Assembly (NCBI GenBank): GCA_025361565.1
Contig: JANYKN010000125.1
Span: 157,171-221,170 of the forward strand
Length of the DNA stretch: 64,000 bases
Direction of reading: 5' to 3'
Source: Bacteroidota bacterium
Lineage (GTDB): Bacteria > Bacteroidota > Bacteroidia > Bacteroidales > NBLH01
Position numbers and translations under genes: made by a program. Below, one piece after another: positions 54,930-64,000 of the stretch; position 1 is the stretch's first letter; each line of letters opens with the position of its first letter. The notes under the pieces are model-generated. The model had not been told where the DNA came from, ran no database searches, and saw nothing but the letters and a program-made list of their open reading frames with translations.

Positions 54930-57377
54930 TTATTCGTTAACAATTGACATGATATCGGCAAAAACCCCCGAAGCTGTAACTTCGGCGCCTGCTCCGGCAC
55001 CTTTTACAATTAACGGTTGTTCCTTATAACGTTTGGAATAAACCATTACAATATTATCTTTTCCATCCAACTGATAATAAGGGGCTTCCTTGCCGACACT
55101 TAAAAGTGCAACGCTTGCTTTGCCTTGATCAAAAATGGCAGTTACACGTAGTTTTTGACCCAGAGATTCAGATTTCTTGCGTATATCTTCAAAGAAATCC
55201 CTGTTTTTCTTAAGTGCTTCAATGAATGCTTCTTTGGGTTCAACTTGCAATATTTCTTCGGGTATGAATTTTTCGTTTCGGATATCTTCAATTTCCATGG
55301 CACATCCAGATTCCCGAGCCAAAATCAAAATTTTCCGCATTACGTCGATTCCGCTTAAATCAATCCGTGGATCCGGCTCGGTATAGCCTTCTTCCATGGC
55401 TCTTATTACCACTTCATCAAAATTACTTTGAGCATTAAAGTTGTTGAATATAAAATTCAGGCTGCCTGAAAGTACGGCTTCAATTTTTATAATTTTATCG
55501 CCACTCTTAATCATATCCCTAATTGTTTTTATAACCGGAAGTCCAGCTGCAACATTGGTTTCATAAAGAAATTTGACATTCTTTTTGGTAGCCAATTCAT
55601 TCAAATAACGATAGTTTTTATAGGCTGATGAAGCAGCAATTTTATTAGAAGCAACAACTGAAATACTTCCTTGCAAAATACTGGAATACAAACCTGCAAT
55701 GTCAGCACTTGCCGTATTATCGATAAAAACGCTATTGCGAAGGTTCAATCCCTTCATTGTTTTCACAAATTTTTGAGCATCCATTTGCTCGCCTTTTTCC
55801 ATTAAATCCTTTTCCCACGAATCTAATTTAATAAAACTGCTCTCAAATAACATTTTACGGCTGTTGGCTAAACCAACTATTCGGATTTCAAGTTTAAACT
55901 CTTTCTTCAGATAATCAGATTGTTCATTAAGTTGCATCAAAAGTTTGTTTCCGACATTCCCCACACCAATAACAAACAGATGTATTTTTTTTAATTCTGA
56001 TAAGAAGAAGCTTTCATGCAAAACATTCAATGCTTTTTTAACATCGTCTTTTTTGATAACTATCGAAATATTCCGCTCGGTAGAACCCTGCGCTATTGCC
56101 CTAACATTGACCCCATTGGTACCAAGGGCATGAAATGTTTTTCCGCTCAAACCGATTGATTCCTTCATATTATCTCCAACCAAAGCAACAATTGCAAGTT
56201 TTTCATCCACATGAACCTCATCAATTTTATTCAACTTCATTTCAGAAGCAAATTCAATATTCAGAACTTCAACTGCATTATCTACATTACTTTGATTGAT
56301 ACCAATTGTGATTGTATGTTCCGAAGAAGCCAGAGTAATAAAAATAACATTGATTTTGTTCTGCGAAAGCGTTGAAAACAAACGAGATGCAATGCCACTA
56401 ACTCCAATCATGCCACCGCCGGTCAAAGTCAAAAGAGCAACATCATCAATATGTGAAAGTCCTTTAACATCCCTTCCGGTTGGATCAATTTCTTTACTGA
56501 TTAGAGTACCTTTTTCATCAGGAGCAAAGGTGTTTTTAATCAAAACTGGTATTCCTTTTTTCATCACAGGCTGAAGGGTTGGCGGATAAATAACCTTTGC
56601 CCCAAAATGCGAAAGTTCCATGGCTTCCTCGTACGAAAGCCGTTCCAAGGTATAAGCACTTGAAACAATATTTGGATCAGCTGTCATTACGCCATTCACA
56701 TCAGTCCAGATTTCGAGCACGCTTGCATTTATGGCCGAAGCGATAATGGCTGCGGTATAGTCAGAACCGCCCCTTCCCAAAGTGGTGGCTCTTTTTTTTG
56801 ATGACAGGGCTATAAATCCATTTACAATGACATTTTTACGCAAGCCAATCAGTCTTTCCCTGATATTGTAATAGCTTAAATCAAAATCAACATTGGCATT
56901 TCCAAAATTTTCATCGGTGATAATCAGATCCCTGGCATCAATATGCACAGTTTCAATTCCTCTTGAGTTAAAGGCTTGGGCAATAATGATTGCAGATAAT
57001 CTTTCGCCAAAACTAAGCAAGTAATCTTTTGTTTTTAAGGATATTTCATTCAGTAAATAAATTCCATGACAAATGTCTTTGAGTTCAGTAGCCAGACTTT
57101 TTATCTCACCTATAATCTCGCGAAGCTTCCCATTATCAATTAATTGTTGAGCAGTTTCAATATGTTTGGCTTCAATATCATAGACTTTCATTTCGTATTT
57201 TAAATCGCGGGCCAATGCCAATTGTCCACATTCCACAATTGAATTTGTAACACCACCAAACGCGGAAACAACAGTCAATACATTGTCATCGTGTATCTTT
57301 CCTTTTACTATATCAATTACCTTTAGAATGTTGGTGGGATTTGCAACAGAAGTTCCTCCAAATTTTAATACCTTCAT
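54930..57377 (-). CDS. thrA: Bifunctional aspartokinase/homoserine dehydrogenase
   Basis: 815 aa. Aspartokinase part starts KVLKFGGTSVANPTNILKV, with TTLGRGGSDYTAAIIASA. Two ACT-like regulatory stretches occupy about 310-460 (VALLTLTGGGMIGVSGIASR and VALVGDNMKESIGLSGK). The homoserine dehydrogenase part starts near 467 with LFVIGVGNVGNKLL and has the catalytic GSLNFIFNNF and EGYTEPDPRIDLSGIDVMRK. It runs the first and third steps from aspartate towards threonine, and is probably feedback-regulated by threonine through the ACT domains. First gene of the thr operon; no leader peptide attenuator recognised upstream. Confidence 0.97.
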   Translation of the reverse strand: MKVLKFGGTSVANPTNILKVIDIVKGKIHDDNVLTVVSAFGGVTNSIVECGQLALARDLKYEMKVYDIEAKHIETAQQLIDNGKLREIIGEIKSLATELKDICHGIYLLNEISLKTKDYLLSFGERLSAIIIAQAFNSRGIETVHIDARDLIITDENFGNANVDFDLSYYNIRERLIGLRKNVIVNGFIALSSKKRATTLGRGGSDYTAAIIASAINASVLEIWTDVNGVMTADPNIVSSAYTLERLSYEEAMELSHFGAKVIYPPTLQPVMKKGIPVLIKNTFAPDEKGTLISKEIDPTGRDVKGLSHIDDVALLTLTGGGMIGVSGIASRLFSTLSQNKINVIFITLASSEHTITIGINQSNVDNAVEVLNIEFASEMKLNKIDEVHVDEKLAIVALVGDNMKESIGLSGKTFHALGTNGVNVRAIAQGSTERNISIVIKKDDVKKALNVLHESFFLSELKKIHLFVIGVGNVGNKLLMQLNEQSDYLKKEFKLEIRIVGLANSRKMLFESSFIKLDSWEKDLMEKGEQMDAQKFVKTMKGLNLRNSVFIDNTASADIAGLYSSILQGSISVVASNKIAASSAYKNYRYLNELATKKNVKFLYETNVAAGLPVIKTIRDMIKSGDKIIKIEAVLSGSLNFIFNNFNAQSNFDEVVIRAMEEGYTEPDPRIDLSGIDVMRKILILARESGCAMEIEDIRNEKFIPEEILQVEPKEAFIEALKKNRDFFEDIRKKSESLGQKLRVTAIFDQGKASVALLSVGKEAPYYQLDGKDNIVMVYSKRYKEQPLIVKGAGAGAEVTASGVFADIMSIVNE

Positions 57378-57884
57378 AGTGATTTATTTTTTCTGAATAT
57401 TTTTATAAAAATACGAATCAAACATCATTTGTTTGATATTTTCAGGAAATAAATTCCCAACCTTGGATTATATGAAAAGATTTAACCCCTAAGGGTCGTT
57501 GTTGTTGATGTAAATGTAGTGGAAAAGGATAGAGAGCAAACATAAATAAATACAGAAAAACAAGCAAAATGATTTTTCTGATTGGAATATGAAAGCGATA
57601 TATTGTTTTTTGACTTCAATTTCGTTTTATTTGGGTGCTAAATTAGTTATTTTATTATTACGACCAAACTAATTGCTGTGATTTTTAGGATTTATATGTT
57701 TCAATATCGCAAAAAAATAAATTTAAAGTGCTGAATTAGTATATTTTATCTAAATATTTCAAAACCGATTAAAATATTTATATCTCAAAGCAGAACTATC
57801 TTATCAAAGGGTTCATGGTAACCTACAGATTATAAAGTGTATTATAAGCATTATATAAAATATTTTTCCTTAAGGTTCATTCTG
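57378..57884. other. Spacer between nhaA end and thrA start
   Basis: 507 AT-rich bases. A short frame at 57589-57672 (plus) would encode a 27-aa hydrophobic peptide (MKAIYCFLTSISFYLGAKL...), but nothing supports it. No riboswitch or terminator recognised; the thrA promoter should be here. Confidence 0.45.
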
Positions 57885-59036
57885 CTATTCATCCACAATT
57901 ATATTGTTTTTTAAAACTATTTTCAAGCCAATAAATCCAATGATCCCTGCGGCCAATGAAGAAAGTAGGATTACAAATTTTGCATTGTTTATTATTGTAT
58001 AGTCGTCAAAAGCTAGCAAAGTGATAAATATGGACATGGTGAATCCAATTCCACCTAAAAACCCAACTCCAAGAATAGATTTCCAATTTAAGTCGTTTGG
58101 TAATTTGCACAGGCCAAAGCTTACAGCTAAAAAACTCAATAAAAAAATCCCTAAAGGTTTTCCAAAAATAAGTCCTAATGCAATTCCCAAACTATAATTC
58201 TGGGTTAATGTTTCACCAATATTTGAGCTCAAAACGATTGCTGTGTTGGCCAAAGCAAACAATGGAAGTATAAAAAAAGCAACTGGGTTGTGTAAAAAAT
58301 GCTGCATAATATACGAAGGAGATTTTTCGTCCCCACTACCAAAAGGTATGGCAAAGGCCAGTAAAACTCCTGTAATAGTGGCATGAACCCCAGAGTTGAG
58401 CATAAAATACCACATAGCAACTCCACCAATTAAATAAGGAATTAAGTTCTTTACTTTGAGCCTGTTCAAAGCAATTAAAAGCGCAAAAATTCCCATTGCT
58501 ATCAATAAGTTTGACCATAAAAGGGTTTTGGTATAGAAAATTGCAATAATTAGAATGGCCCCCAAATCATCGATTACAGCTAGAGCAGTTAAAAATATTT
58601 TAAGAGATACTGGAACTTTATTGCCTAACAATGATAATATTCCCAATGCAAAAGCAATATCTGTGGCCATTGGGATTCCAGCACCTGATTTAGTTTCTGC
58701 ACCAAAATTCAAAAGTAAAAAAAGACCTGCGGGAACCAACATACCTCCCAACGCACCAAAAATCGGCAACAAAGCATCCTTGATTTTGGATAACTCGCCC
58801 AGGTATATTTCTCTTTCCAATTCCAGACCGATTAACAAAAAGAAAATCGTCATCATCCCATCATTAATCCAATATTCAATTGAATTTCCACTAATTTGAG
58901 TGTGCCAAAAATGAATATATTCAGTTCCGAAATTCAAATTTGCAATAACTAAAGAAAAAATGGTGCAACCGATTAGTATCAATCCGCCAGCTTTTTCACT
59001 ATCAAAAAATTCTTTAAATAATCCTGTAAATTTCAT
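57885..59036 (-). CDS. nhaA: Na+/H+ antiporter NhaA
   Basis: 383 aa, about 12 transmembrane helices. Landmarks: WINDGMMTIFFLLIGLELERE, the ion-binding PMATDIAFALGILSLLG and LTALAVIDDLGAILIIA (paired aspartates), and GVGFLGGIGFTMSIFI. It exchanges Na+ for H+ at the inner membrane, for salt and pH homeostasis. Monocistronic. Confidence 0.97.
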   Translation of the reverse strand: MKFTGLFKEFFDSEKAGGLILIGCTIFSLVIANLNFGTEYIHFWHTQISGNSIEYWINDGMMTIFFLLIGLELEREIYLGELSKIKDALLPIFGALGGMLVPAGLFLLLNFGAETKSGAGIPMATDIAFALGILSLLGNKVPVSLKIFLTALAVIDDLGAILIIAIFYTKTLLWSNLLIAMGIFALLIALNRLKVKNLIPYLIGGVAMWYFMLNSGVHATITGVLLAFAIPFGSGDEKSPSYIMQHFLHNPVAFFILPLFALANTAIVLSSNIGETLTQNYSLGIALGLIFGKPLGIFLLSFLAVSFGLCKLPNDLNWKSILGVGFLGGIGFTMSIFITLLAFDDYTIINNAKFVILLSSLAAGIIGFIGLKIVLKNNIIVDE

Positions 59037-59199
59037 TCTTTAATATTGTTGTTATTATGGATATTCGCGGCTAAAGTATTGAGAACTTTATTTTCAAACT
59101 ATCCGAAATCCTTATAATATTTATAGTACCTTGAAGGTGGAGTTATATTTTCAATTGATAATTTAGTCTAAGCAATTTCAAATATTCCTAAACAGCTTT

Positions 59200-59637
59200 T
59201 TAAAATAGGAATGGGATTATCCTTTTGGTGTGTTTAGAATATGTAGCATAATCGTCATAAGTCAACAATAATGATTTTTCTTCCAATATCATTCTCATAA
59301 AAAGTCCTCCGGTTATTAAAAAAACAGCTGCAAATGTCTCAATAAAAGGATAAGAAATTACAGACGCCCATGAAAAATAAATAATCGCAGCATAAATCGG
59401 ATGTCGAAGAAAACGATATGGTCCGGTGGTTACAAGTTTTCCTTGCGTAGTATCTGCTGTAGCATTAAAACTCCGAAGCCCAAATGTTAAACGTGCCCAA
59501 ATCATAAAAGCAACAGAACAAATTTGAATTAGGATTGAAATAGGATTTTTTGAAAGAATGTAATTTTTTTCCAGTAGAAAAACCAGACCAAGTAGTGCTA
59601 TTCCAAATCCAATTAATGAAAAGATTTTTGAATTCAT
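59200..59637 (-). CDS. Isoprenylcysteine carboxyl methyltransferase-like membrane protein
   Basis: 145 aa from the ATG at 59637 (TTG start upstream rejected: it adds 26 residues before the first helix). Four hydrophobic segments. The C-terminal half carries the ICMT/PEMT signature TGPYRFLRHPIYAA and a terminal EEKSLLLTYDDYATYSKHTKRIIP. Bacterial members methylate small or lipid substrates using SAM; the target is unknown. It stands alone between nhaA and the deoxyribosyltransferase-like gene. Confidence 0.88.
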   Translation of the reverse strand: MNSKIFSLIGFGIALLGLVFLLEKNYILSKNPISILIQICSVAFMIWARLTFGLRSFNATADTTQGKLVTTGPYRFLRHPIYAAIIYFSWASVISYPFIETFAAVFLITGGLFMRMILEEKSLLLTYDDYATYSKHTKRIIPFLF

Positions 59638-59756
59638 TTTTTTTGATTTAATAATTATCAATTCACATAAACTCAATTCCAGAACCTGGCAGGCATGTTG
59701 ACCAAGAAGCAACAAAACCTTTAAATTAAGCCAAATAGCTCAATTTGATTACGGAT

Positions 59757-60209
59757 TTAAAAAGAATGTTCCTTAATGTTCTCAATTAAATTATATAAAT
59801 TTTCAACCTGTGGAATTTGATATCTTCGGCAAACAATATCAACATTACCTTTTTTCCAATAACCTTTGGGGCAACAAACCAACATCTTTTTTGTTTGGGC
59901 AAACAATCCAAGCTCCAATAACGAAATGGGCGACTGTGTTTTAGGATCAAAATACATTACAATTAAATCAGCTCTCTCCTGGCCTTTCAATTCCCATTCT
60001 ACTTGTTCGAAAAAAAGTGGGTTTTCAATTTCTTCTTTCCAACTTTCATCCCAATCTTTCCTTCTTGGATTCAATATAATAACATCTTGATTATCTATAT
60101 GTTTCATTAGATTTTCTTGCCAGTTTTCAGCATGATCTTGTTCAATGCTTCCAGCAAGAAAAATAGTATTTCCCTTTTCGGGGATTGGGTTTGGAGGATA
60201 GATTATCAT
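59757..60209 (-). CDS. Nucleoside 2-deoxyribosyltransferase-like protein
   Basis: 150 aa. Motifs of the Nuc_deoxyrib_tr_2 group: NTIFLAGSIEQDHAENWQ, VIILNPRRKDWDESW, LKGQERADLIVMYFDP and SPISLLELGLFAQTKKML, with the nucleophile-type Glu in the LLELG segment. The family cleaves or exchanges bases on deoxynucleosides or 5'-phosphates; DNPH1-like nucleotide hydrolases look similar. Exact activity open. Confidence 0.85.
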   Translation of the reverse strand: MIIYPPNPIPEKGNTIFLAGSIEQDHAENWQENLMKHIDNQDVIILNPRRKDWDESWKEEIENPLFFEQVEWELKGQERADLIVMYFDPKTQSPISLLELGLFAQTKKMLVCCPKGYWKKGNVDIVCRRYQIPQVENLYNLIENIKEHSF

Positions 60210-60284
60210 GATATTAGAATTTAGTCATTAGAAATTAGAATTTTGATATTTGTTCATCCATAAACTCAAAAAATAAAAACATTA

Positions 60285-60377
60285 AGCCACTAATGCACGA
60301 ATAAATATGGTTATATGAGTTTGAATATCATATAATTGAACTCAATAATTTAATCATAAATTCGTGCATTAGTGGCT
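60285..60377. repeat. 18-bp perfect inverted repeat
   Basis: AGCCACTAATGCACGAAT (60285-60302) and its complement (60360-60377) with a 57-base centre that has an inner GAGTT/AACTC pairing. A large stem-loop between the yebC stop and the minus-strand deoxyribosyltransferase-like start. CACTAATGCACGAAT is, from memory, a dispersed Bacteroidota intergenic sequence. Confidence 0.6.
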
Positions 60378-60485
60378 AAAAAATATTTTGTGGATGCACA
60401 TTAATTAGAATTTAGACATTAGATACTTATTGGTTTTTCATTTTTTAATTTCCAGTTTCCAATGACTAATTTCTTTTTTAATTAT

Positions 60486-61232
60486 TTATTCCTGAAGCTC
60501 TTTCTCCAACTCATCCGTCATTTCCAAATCGTGGAAAACGTTTTGTACATCATCGTCGTCTTCGAGCATTTCAATCAATCTCAATACTTTATGAGCTGTG
60601 GATAAATCTACAGTTTTAGTAGTGTTCGGAATTCTTTGAAGTTCAGCATTTTCGGCTTCAATGTTCATCTCTTCCAATTTCTTTTGCATTTTACCAAAAT
60701 CTTCAAGAGCAGTAGTAATAATAAAATGATCCTCAGTTGTTTCAATATCTTCTAAGCCTGAGTCAATCAGTTCCAGTTCAATTTCTTCAATATTTAAATT
60801 ACCTTTTGCAATGGTAAAAATCCCTTTCCTGTCAAATAAAAAGGATAGTGATCCATTTTTGCCCAATGTACCACCTCGTTTAGAAAAAATTGATCGAACA
60901 TTGCTTACCGTACGTTGATTATTATCAGTGAGGCATTCAACAAAAATTCCAACACCTCCGGGACCTGTTCCTTCAAAGGTGGTTTCACTGTAATTTTCAC
61001 CTGCCCCTTCTCCTTTGGTAATTGCCCTTGCTATTACATCTTTAGGCACATTGGCACCTTTGGCATTTTGAATTGCACTTTTCAATCTGGGATTCATTTC
61101 GGGTGAATTGCCTCCACCCTCCTTTACTGCAATGGTTATTTCTTTTGCAATCCTTGAAAAAATCTTCGATCTTTTGGCATCAAGCGCCCCTTTCTTCCTT
61201 TTAATGGTAGACCATTTACTATGTCCTGACAT
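60486..61232 (-). CDS. YebC/PmpR family transcriptional/translation regulator
   Basis: 248 aa from the ATG at 61232; upstream in-frame codons are not conserved. SGHSKWSTIKRKKGALDAKRSKIFS, NPRLKSAIQNAKGANVPKDVI and GPGGVGIFVECLTDN are the family signatures, ending EDDDDVQNVFHDLEM. Members bind DNA in some species and, in others, act on ribosomes stalled at proline runs. No C-terminal fusion. Divergent from miaB. Confidence 0.95.
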   Translation of the reverse strand: MSGHSKWSTIKRKKGALDAKRSKIFSRIAKEITIAVKEGGGNSPEMNPRLKSAIQNAKGANVPKDVIARAITKGEGAGENYSETTFEGTGPGGVGIFVECLTDNNQRTVSNVRSIFSKRGGTLGKNGSLSFLFDRKGIFTIAKGNLNIEEIELELIDSGLEDIETTEDHFIITTALEDFGKMQKKLEEMNIEAENAELQRIPNTTKTVDLSTAHKVLRLIEMLEDDDDVQNVFHDLEMTDELEKELQE

Positions 61233-61372
61233 AAATAATTGTTTCGTTTTTGGATTATATTGATTTATCACAAAATTGCAAAAAAAATACAAATTATTGG
61301 TCAAATTTGTGGCATTTCGCTAAAATTCTGTATAAAAGATAAAGAAGTCTTTTATTTTAGCCAAAATTCTTC

Positions 61373-61380
61373 TAATTTTG
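61373..61380 (+). promoter_or_regulatory. Possible -7 element of miaB promoter
   Basis: TAATTTTG, matching TAnnTTTG, 37 bases before the miaB start. No good TTTG at the -33 position (TTTTAG there), so confidence is low. Confidence 0.35.
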
Positions 61381-61416
61381 TAGCAATAAAATGAAACCGA
61401 AATTAGAGGAGAAAGC

Positions 61417-62805
61417 ATGGCTATTGAACTAGATATCAAGAAATTAACAGGACTGCAACCAATCATTGTAAAAGCCAATCCAGCAGCACATTCCAAGATG
61501 TACATCGAAACTTATGGATGCCAGATGAACGTTGCCGATAGCGAAGTGGTTGTTTCTATCCTGGCCCAAGAAGGTTTTAGCCTGACAGAAAACTATAAAG
61601 AAGCTGATTTAATTCTGATCAATACCTGCTCCATCAGGGATAATGCAGAACAGCGCATATTTAACCGACTAAACGAGTTCAAAAGCCTAAAGAAACAAAG
61701 AAAAGGTTTGTTGGTGGGCATTATTGGCTGCATGGCCGAGCGCTTGAAAGAAGATTTATTGGAAAAAGTAAAATTGGTCGATTTAGTAGTTGGTCCGGAT
61801 GCATACCGTGATTTACCAAAATTGGTGCGGGAAGCAGAAGGAGGACAGCGTGCAATCAACGTATTGTTATCTCGCGAGGAAACTTATGCAGAAATTAGTC
61901 CCGTAAGGTTGGATAAAAATGGAGTATCCTCATTTGTTTCAATTATGCGCGGTTGCGACAACATGTGTGCCTTTTGTGTAGTGCCATATACAAGAGGAAG
62001 GGAACGTAGCCGAAATCCCGAAACCATTTTAAACGAAATAAGGGAATTGCTGGAAAAAGGTTATAAAGAAGTTACCCTTTTGGGTCAAAACGTGGACAAA
62101 TATAACTGGAACAATAGCGAGGTTAGTTTTGCCCGATTACTTGAGATGACTGCTTTGTTGACACCTGATCTAAGAGTTAGATTTTCAACATCTTACCCGC
62201 AAGATATGACCGATGAAGTTTTGTATACGATTGCTAAATATCCAAATATTTGTAATTATATTCACCTACCGGTTCAATCCGGAAGTACTGAAATACTAGA
62301 AAAAATGCGCCGAGGTTATACCCGTGAGTGGTATATGGACAGAATTAGTGCCATCAAAAGGATTATCCCGGATTGCGCCATTTCATCCGATTTTATAACC
62401 GGTTTTTGCAACGAAACAGAAGAGGATCACCAACAAACCCTTTCGTTAATGGAATGGGTAGGTTTTGAGTATGCCTACATGTTTAAATATTCCGAAAGAC
62501 CAAACACCTTTGCCGCCAGAAAAATGCCCGATGATGTGCCCGAAGAAGTCAAAAGCCGTCGCCTGGACGAAATCATGGAACTTCAACACAAACTATCACA
62601 CCAAAGCAATTTGAGGGACATTGGAAAAACATTTGAAGTACTGGTTGAAGGCATTTCAAAAAAATCGGATGAACGCTTATTCGGCCGAAACCAACAAAGC
62701 AAAGTGGTGGTTTTTAACAAAAAAGATAAAAAGATTGGCGATTATGTGATGGTTAAAATAACTACTTGTACATCGGCTACTTTACATGGGGAGATTGTGG
62801 GGTAA
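61417..62805 (+). CDS. miaB: tRNA-2-methylthio-N6-dimethylallyladenosine synthase MiaB
   Basis: 462 aa. N-terminal UPF0004 domain with [14 protein letters not shown] and conserved cysteines in [11 protein letters not shown] and [10 protein letters not shown] (second Fe-S cluster). Radical SAM core [18 protein letters not shown] (CxxxCxxC). C-terminal TRAM domain near [14 protein letters not shown]. It adds methylthio to i6A37 made by MiaA. Preceded by a purine-rich GAGGAGAAAG, an unusually good Shine-Dalgarno for this genome. Confidence 0.98.
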   Translation: MAIELDIKKLTGLQPIIVKANPAAHSKMYIETYGCQMNVADSEVVVSILAQEGFSLTENYKEADLILINTCSIRDNAEQRIFNRLNEFKSLKKQRKGLLVGIIGCMAERLKEDLLEKVKLVDLVVGPDAYRDLPKLVREAEGGQRAINVLLSREETYAEISPVRLDKNGVSSFVSIMRGCDNMCAFCVVPYTRGRERSRNPETILNEIRELLEKGYKEVTLLGQNVDKYNWNNSEVSFARLLEMTALLTPDLRVRFSTSYPQDMTDEVLYTIAKYPNICNYIHLPVQSGSTEILEKMRRGYTREWYMDRISAIKRIIPDCAISSDFITGFCNETEEDHQQTLSLMEWVGFEYAYMFKYSERPNTFAARKMPDDVPEEVKSRRLDEIMELQHKLSHQSNLRDIGKTFEVLVEGISKKSDERLFGRNQQSKVVVFNKKDKKIGDYVMVKITTCTSATLHGEIVG

Positions 62806-62827
62806 TCCAAAAGTTGAAAATGATTTA

Positions 62828-62915
62828 GATCATAGCTTATCACAATCTTGATTATAAGCTATAACTAAGTTGATCATAGCCTGTAATTGGTTTCATCATA
62901 GCTTATTTTTTCATT
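62828..62915. repeat. Four units of a 22-bp tandem repeat
   Basis: Starts at 62828, 62850, 62872 and 62894, exactly 22 bases apart. Units share GATCATAGCTTAT with variants (GATTATAAGCTAT, GATCATAGCCTGT, CATCATAGCTTAT). It lies in the spacer between miaB and the HU-like gene, both ending here. Confidence 0.7.
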
Positions 62916-63051
62916 GATTATTCCTTATTAATAAGGACTTGAAGTGTATAAAATATTGGCAAGGAAGCCTAAGATTTGATTTCTACCATCAAAGAAAAAG
63001 CAGCAACATCATAAAATGCCACTGCTTTTTAAACCCAAATGATTAGAAGAA

Positions 63052-63744
63052 TTATATCACCTTCAATAGAGCCGATAAAAGGAAGCTCTTCATAGTCAAA
63101 TCTTTCTTATTGGTCTTGTTCCTGATTTCTAGTTGGTATTCACCCGGACTTAATGTGGTGGGTATATTAAAAATCAGGTCCGATGGCAAGTTGCGCATAA
63201 TTAACTGCACTTTTGTGGCATTGCCACCGTTGATAAAAAACAAACCTTGTAAAGGATCTTCTGTATCTATTTTTAACAATTCACCATTTATTTCAGCTGC
63301 ACCGCCAGGAGTAACCGTGTCATTCTCTTCCTGAGTTGAATAATCGAAAATACGTTCAATAAATGGAGTTGCAATCGCATATTTTACTTTTTCGAGTGCA
63401 ATATTACTTGAATTAACATTAATGTCCCTACCAACAAGACAGTTGATTTTGATGCTATGCCGCAAAGGATCAAAAACATCGTCTTTATTTGTAAATACAC
63501 CTCCAATGGATGGGCGCAAACGAACAAAAGGGGTATCAATTGCTTTTCCACTACTCAAAACTTCAATCATGGTGTAAGTAAGCTCCTTAACAGCGCTGGT
63601 CAGTTCGGTATCCGTAAGGGTAAGTCCCCTGCGGGTAGCCATTTTAATCAACTCATCGTAACTTACGGTTTCCTGTTGTGTAACTTTGGCCACACAGTCA
63701 TCCGGGTTCTGGGTAATGTGGTTCGAATACAAAAAATACTTCAT
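63052..63744 (-). CDS. HU-like DNA-binding protein with DUF4469-type C-terminus
   Basis: 230 aa. Residues about 1-120 resemble the HU/IHF-related domain of Bacteroidetes (TQQETVSYDELIKMATRRGLTLTDTELTSAVKE, then PFVRLRPSIGGVF). From about 160 an Ig-like beta domain (NINGELLKIDTEDPLQGLFFI-type strands, TLSPGEYQLEIRNKTNKKDL) matches the DUF4469 arrangement. Family members are abundant nucleoid- or phage-linked DNA-binding proteins; the role of the Ig-like part is unknown. Starts with a clear ATG at 63742-63744. Confidence 0.8.
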   Translation of the reverse strand: MKYFLYSNHITQNPDDCVAKVTQQETVSYDELIKMATRRGLTLTDTELTSAVKELTYTMIEVLSSGKAIDTPFVRLRPSIGGVFTNKDDVFDPLRHSIKINCLVGRDINVNSSNIALEKVKYAIATPFIERIFDYSTQEENDTVTPGGAAEINGELLKIDTEDPLQGLFFINGGNATKVQLIMRNLPSDLIFNIPTTLSPGEYQLEIRNKTNKKDLTMKSFLLSALLKVI

Positions 63745-64000
63745 GGTGTTTTAATTTTAGTTAATAAAAATGTTTAGAAAAACATTGATTGAGATAAATC
63801 CCCACCAGTCAATGTATACTCATAACGCTAAAACAATTAAAAGACACTTGGATAAGACTGACTATAATTAAGACTATTTCTATGACTGTTTCTATGGGTC
63901 AAATACGTTAGAGTTAAATTAGAGGTAGTTGCTGTATATATTTTGATAGCTATTTTGTCAATTTTCTCTTTTCATAATTTAATATATTTAAAATTAATAA

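Noticed and set aside
57589-57672. 27-aa hydrophobic ORF on the plus strand
   Set aside because: Single helix-like peptide by chance in AT-rich sequence; no clear ribosome site, promoter or recognisable homologue.
62828-62915. CRISPR array
   Set aside because: Four adjoining 22-base units without spacers or cas genes.

Overview
The window reads as ordinary chromosome from a low-GC member of the Bacteroidota, probably Bacteroidales-like; I cannot place it more finely. Supporting signs are many Sec and lipobox signal peptides, a gliding-motility/type IX-type C-terminal domain, a DUF5777 barrel, a PorV-like barrel, S46 dipeptidyl peptidase, bifunctional ThrA, a HU-DUF4469-like protein, AT-rich spacers with weak Shine-Dalgarno sequences, and at least one promoter matching the Bacteroidota pattern (TTTG, 19 bases, TAnnTTTG). 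No rRNA, tRNA, CRISPR, transposase, integrase or phage structural gene was found.

Layout. 0-9.4 kb: a YihY membrane protein cut by the window edge, a GH2 mannosidase-like lipoprotein that appears to lack both catalytic glutamates, a nitroreductase, an ECF sigma factor followed by a membrane-anchored PKD/CHU_C protein, an orphan LytTR regulator and an exported leucine-rich-repeat protein. 9.8-14.3 kb: a co-directional envelope cluster with two heme-binding lipoproteins, a DUF5777 barrel, a YceI protein and three diverged OB-fold proteins. 14.3-17.9 kb: hpt-adk-obg-PAP2 on the minus strand, then purE. 18-21 kb: a translationally coupled pair, a PorV-like barrel and a barrel with a helix-hairpin-helix N-terminus.

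20.98-25.3 kb is accessory. Four units (VOC protein, HigBA toxin-antitoxin, serine hydrolase, C39-like lipoprotein) all lie on the minus strand, and each is followed by a related imperfect palindrome. This resembles an integron cassette array without an integrase. Decayed genes and a 21-bp periodic repeat follow (25.36-26.3 kb).

26.9-39.3 kb: a MORN protein, MBL hydrolase, S46 peptidase, Maf, UbiA, KdsC-like phosphatase, DUF2520 protein, a C1-family peptidase, and an etfB-etfA-acyl-CoA dehydrogenase operon. 40-50.6 kb: rpmE2, a GlmU-like protein, lon, a barrel with a previously untracked 46-aa lipoprotein, a nitroreductase, a coiled-coil protein, gap, an acyl-CoA reductase and miaA. 51-64 kb: Nudix plus glycosyltransferase, the thrA-thrB-thrC operon, nhaA, small enzymes, yebC, miaB and a HU-like protein. 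miaA and miaB together give the ms2i6A37 tRNA modification.

The best candidates for something not well described are the heme/OB-fold envelope cluster, the cassette-like array, the sigma factor with its PKD membrane partner, and the barrel/HhH pair. All calls come from reading sequence and recalling family motifs; no database search was run. Several starts were moved from TTG codons to downstream ATG codons where a signal peptide or the family N-terminus clearly begins there.
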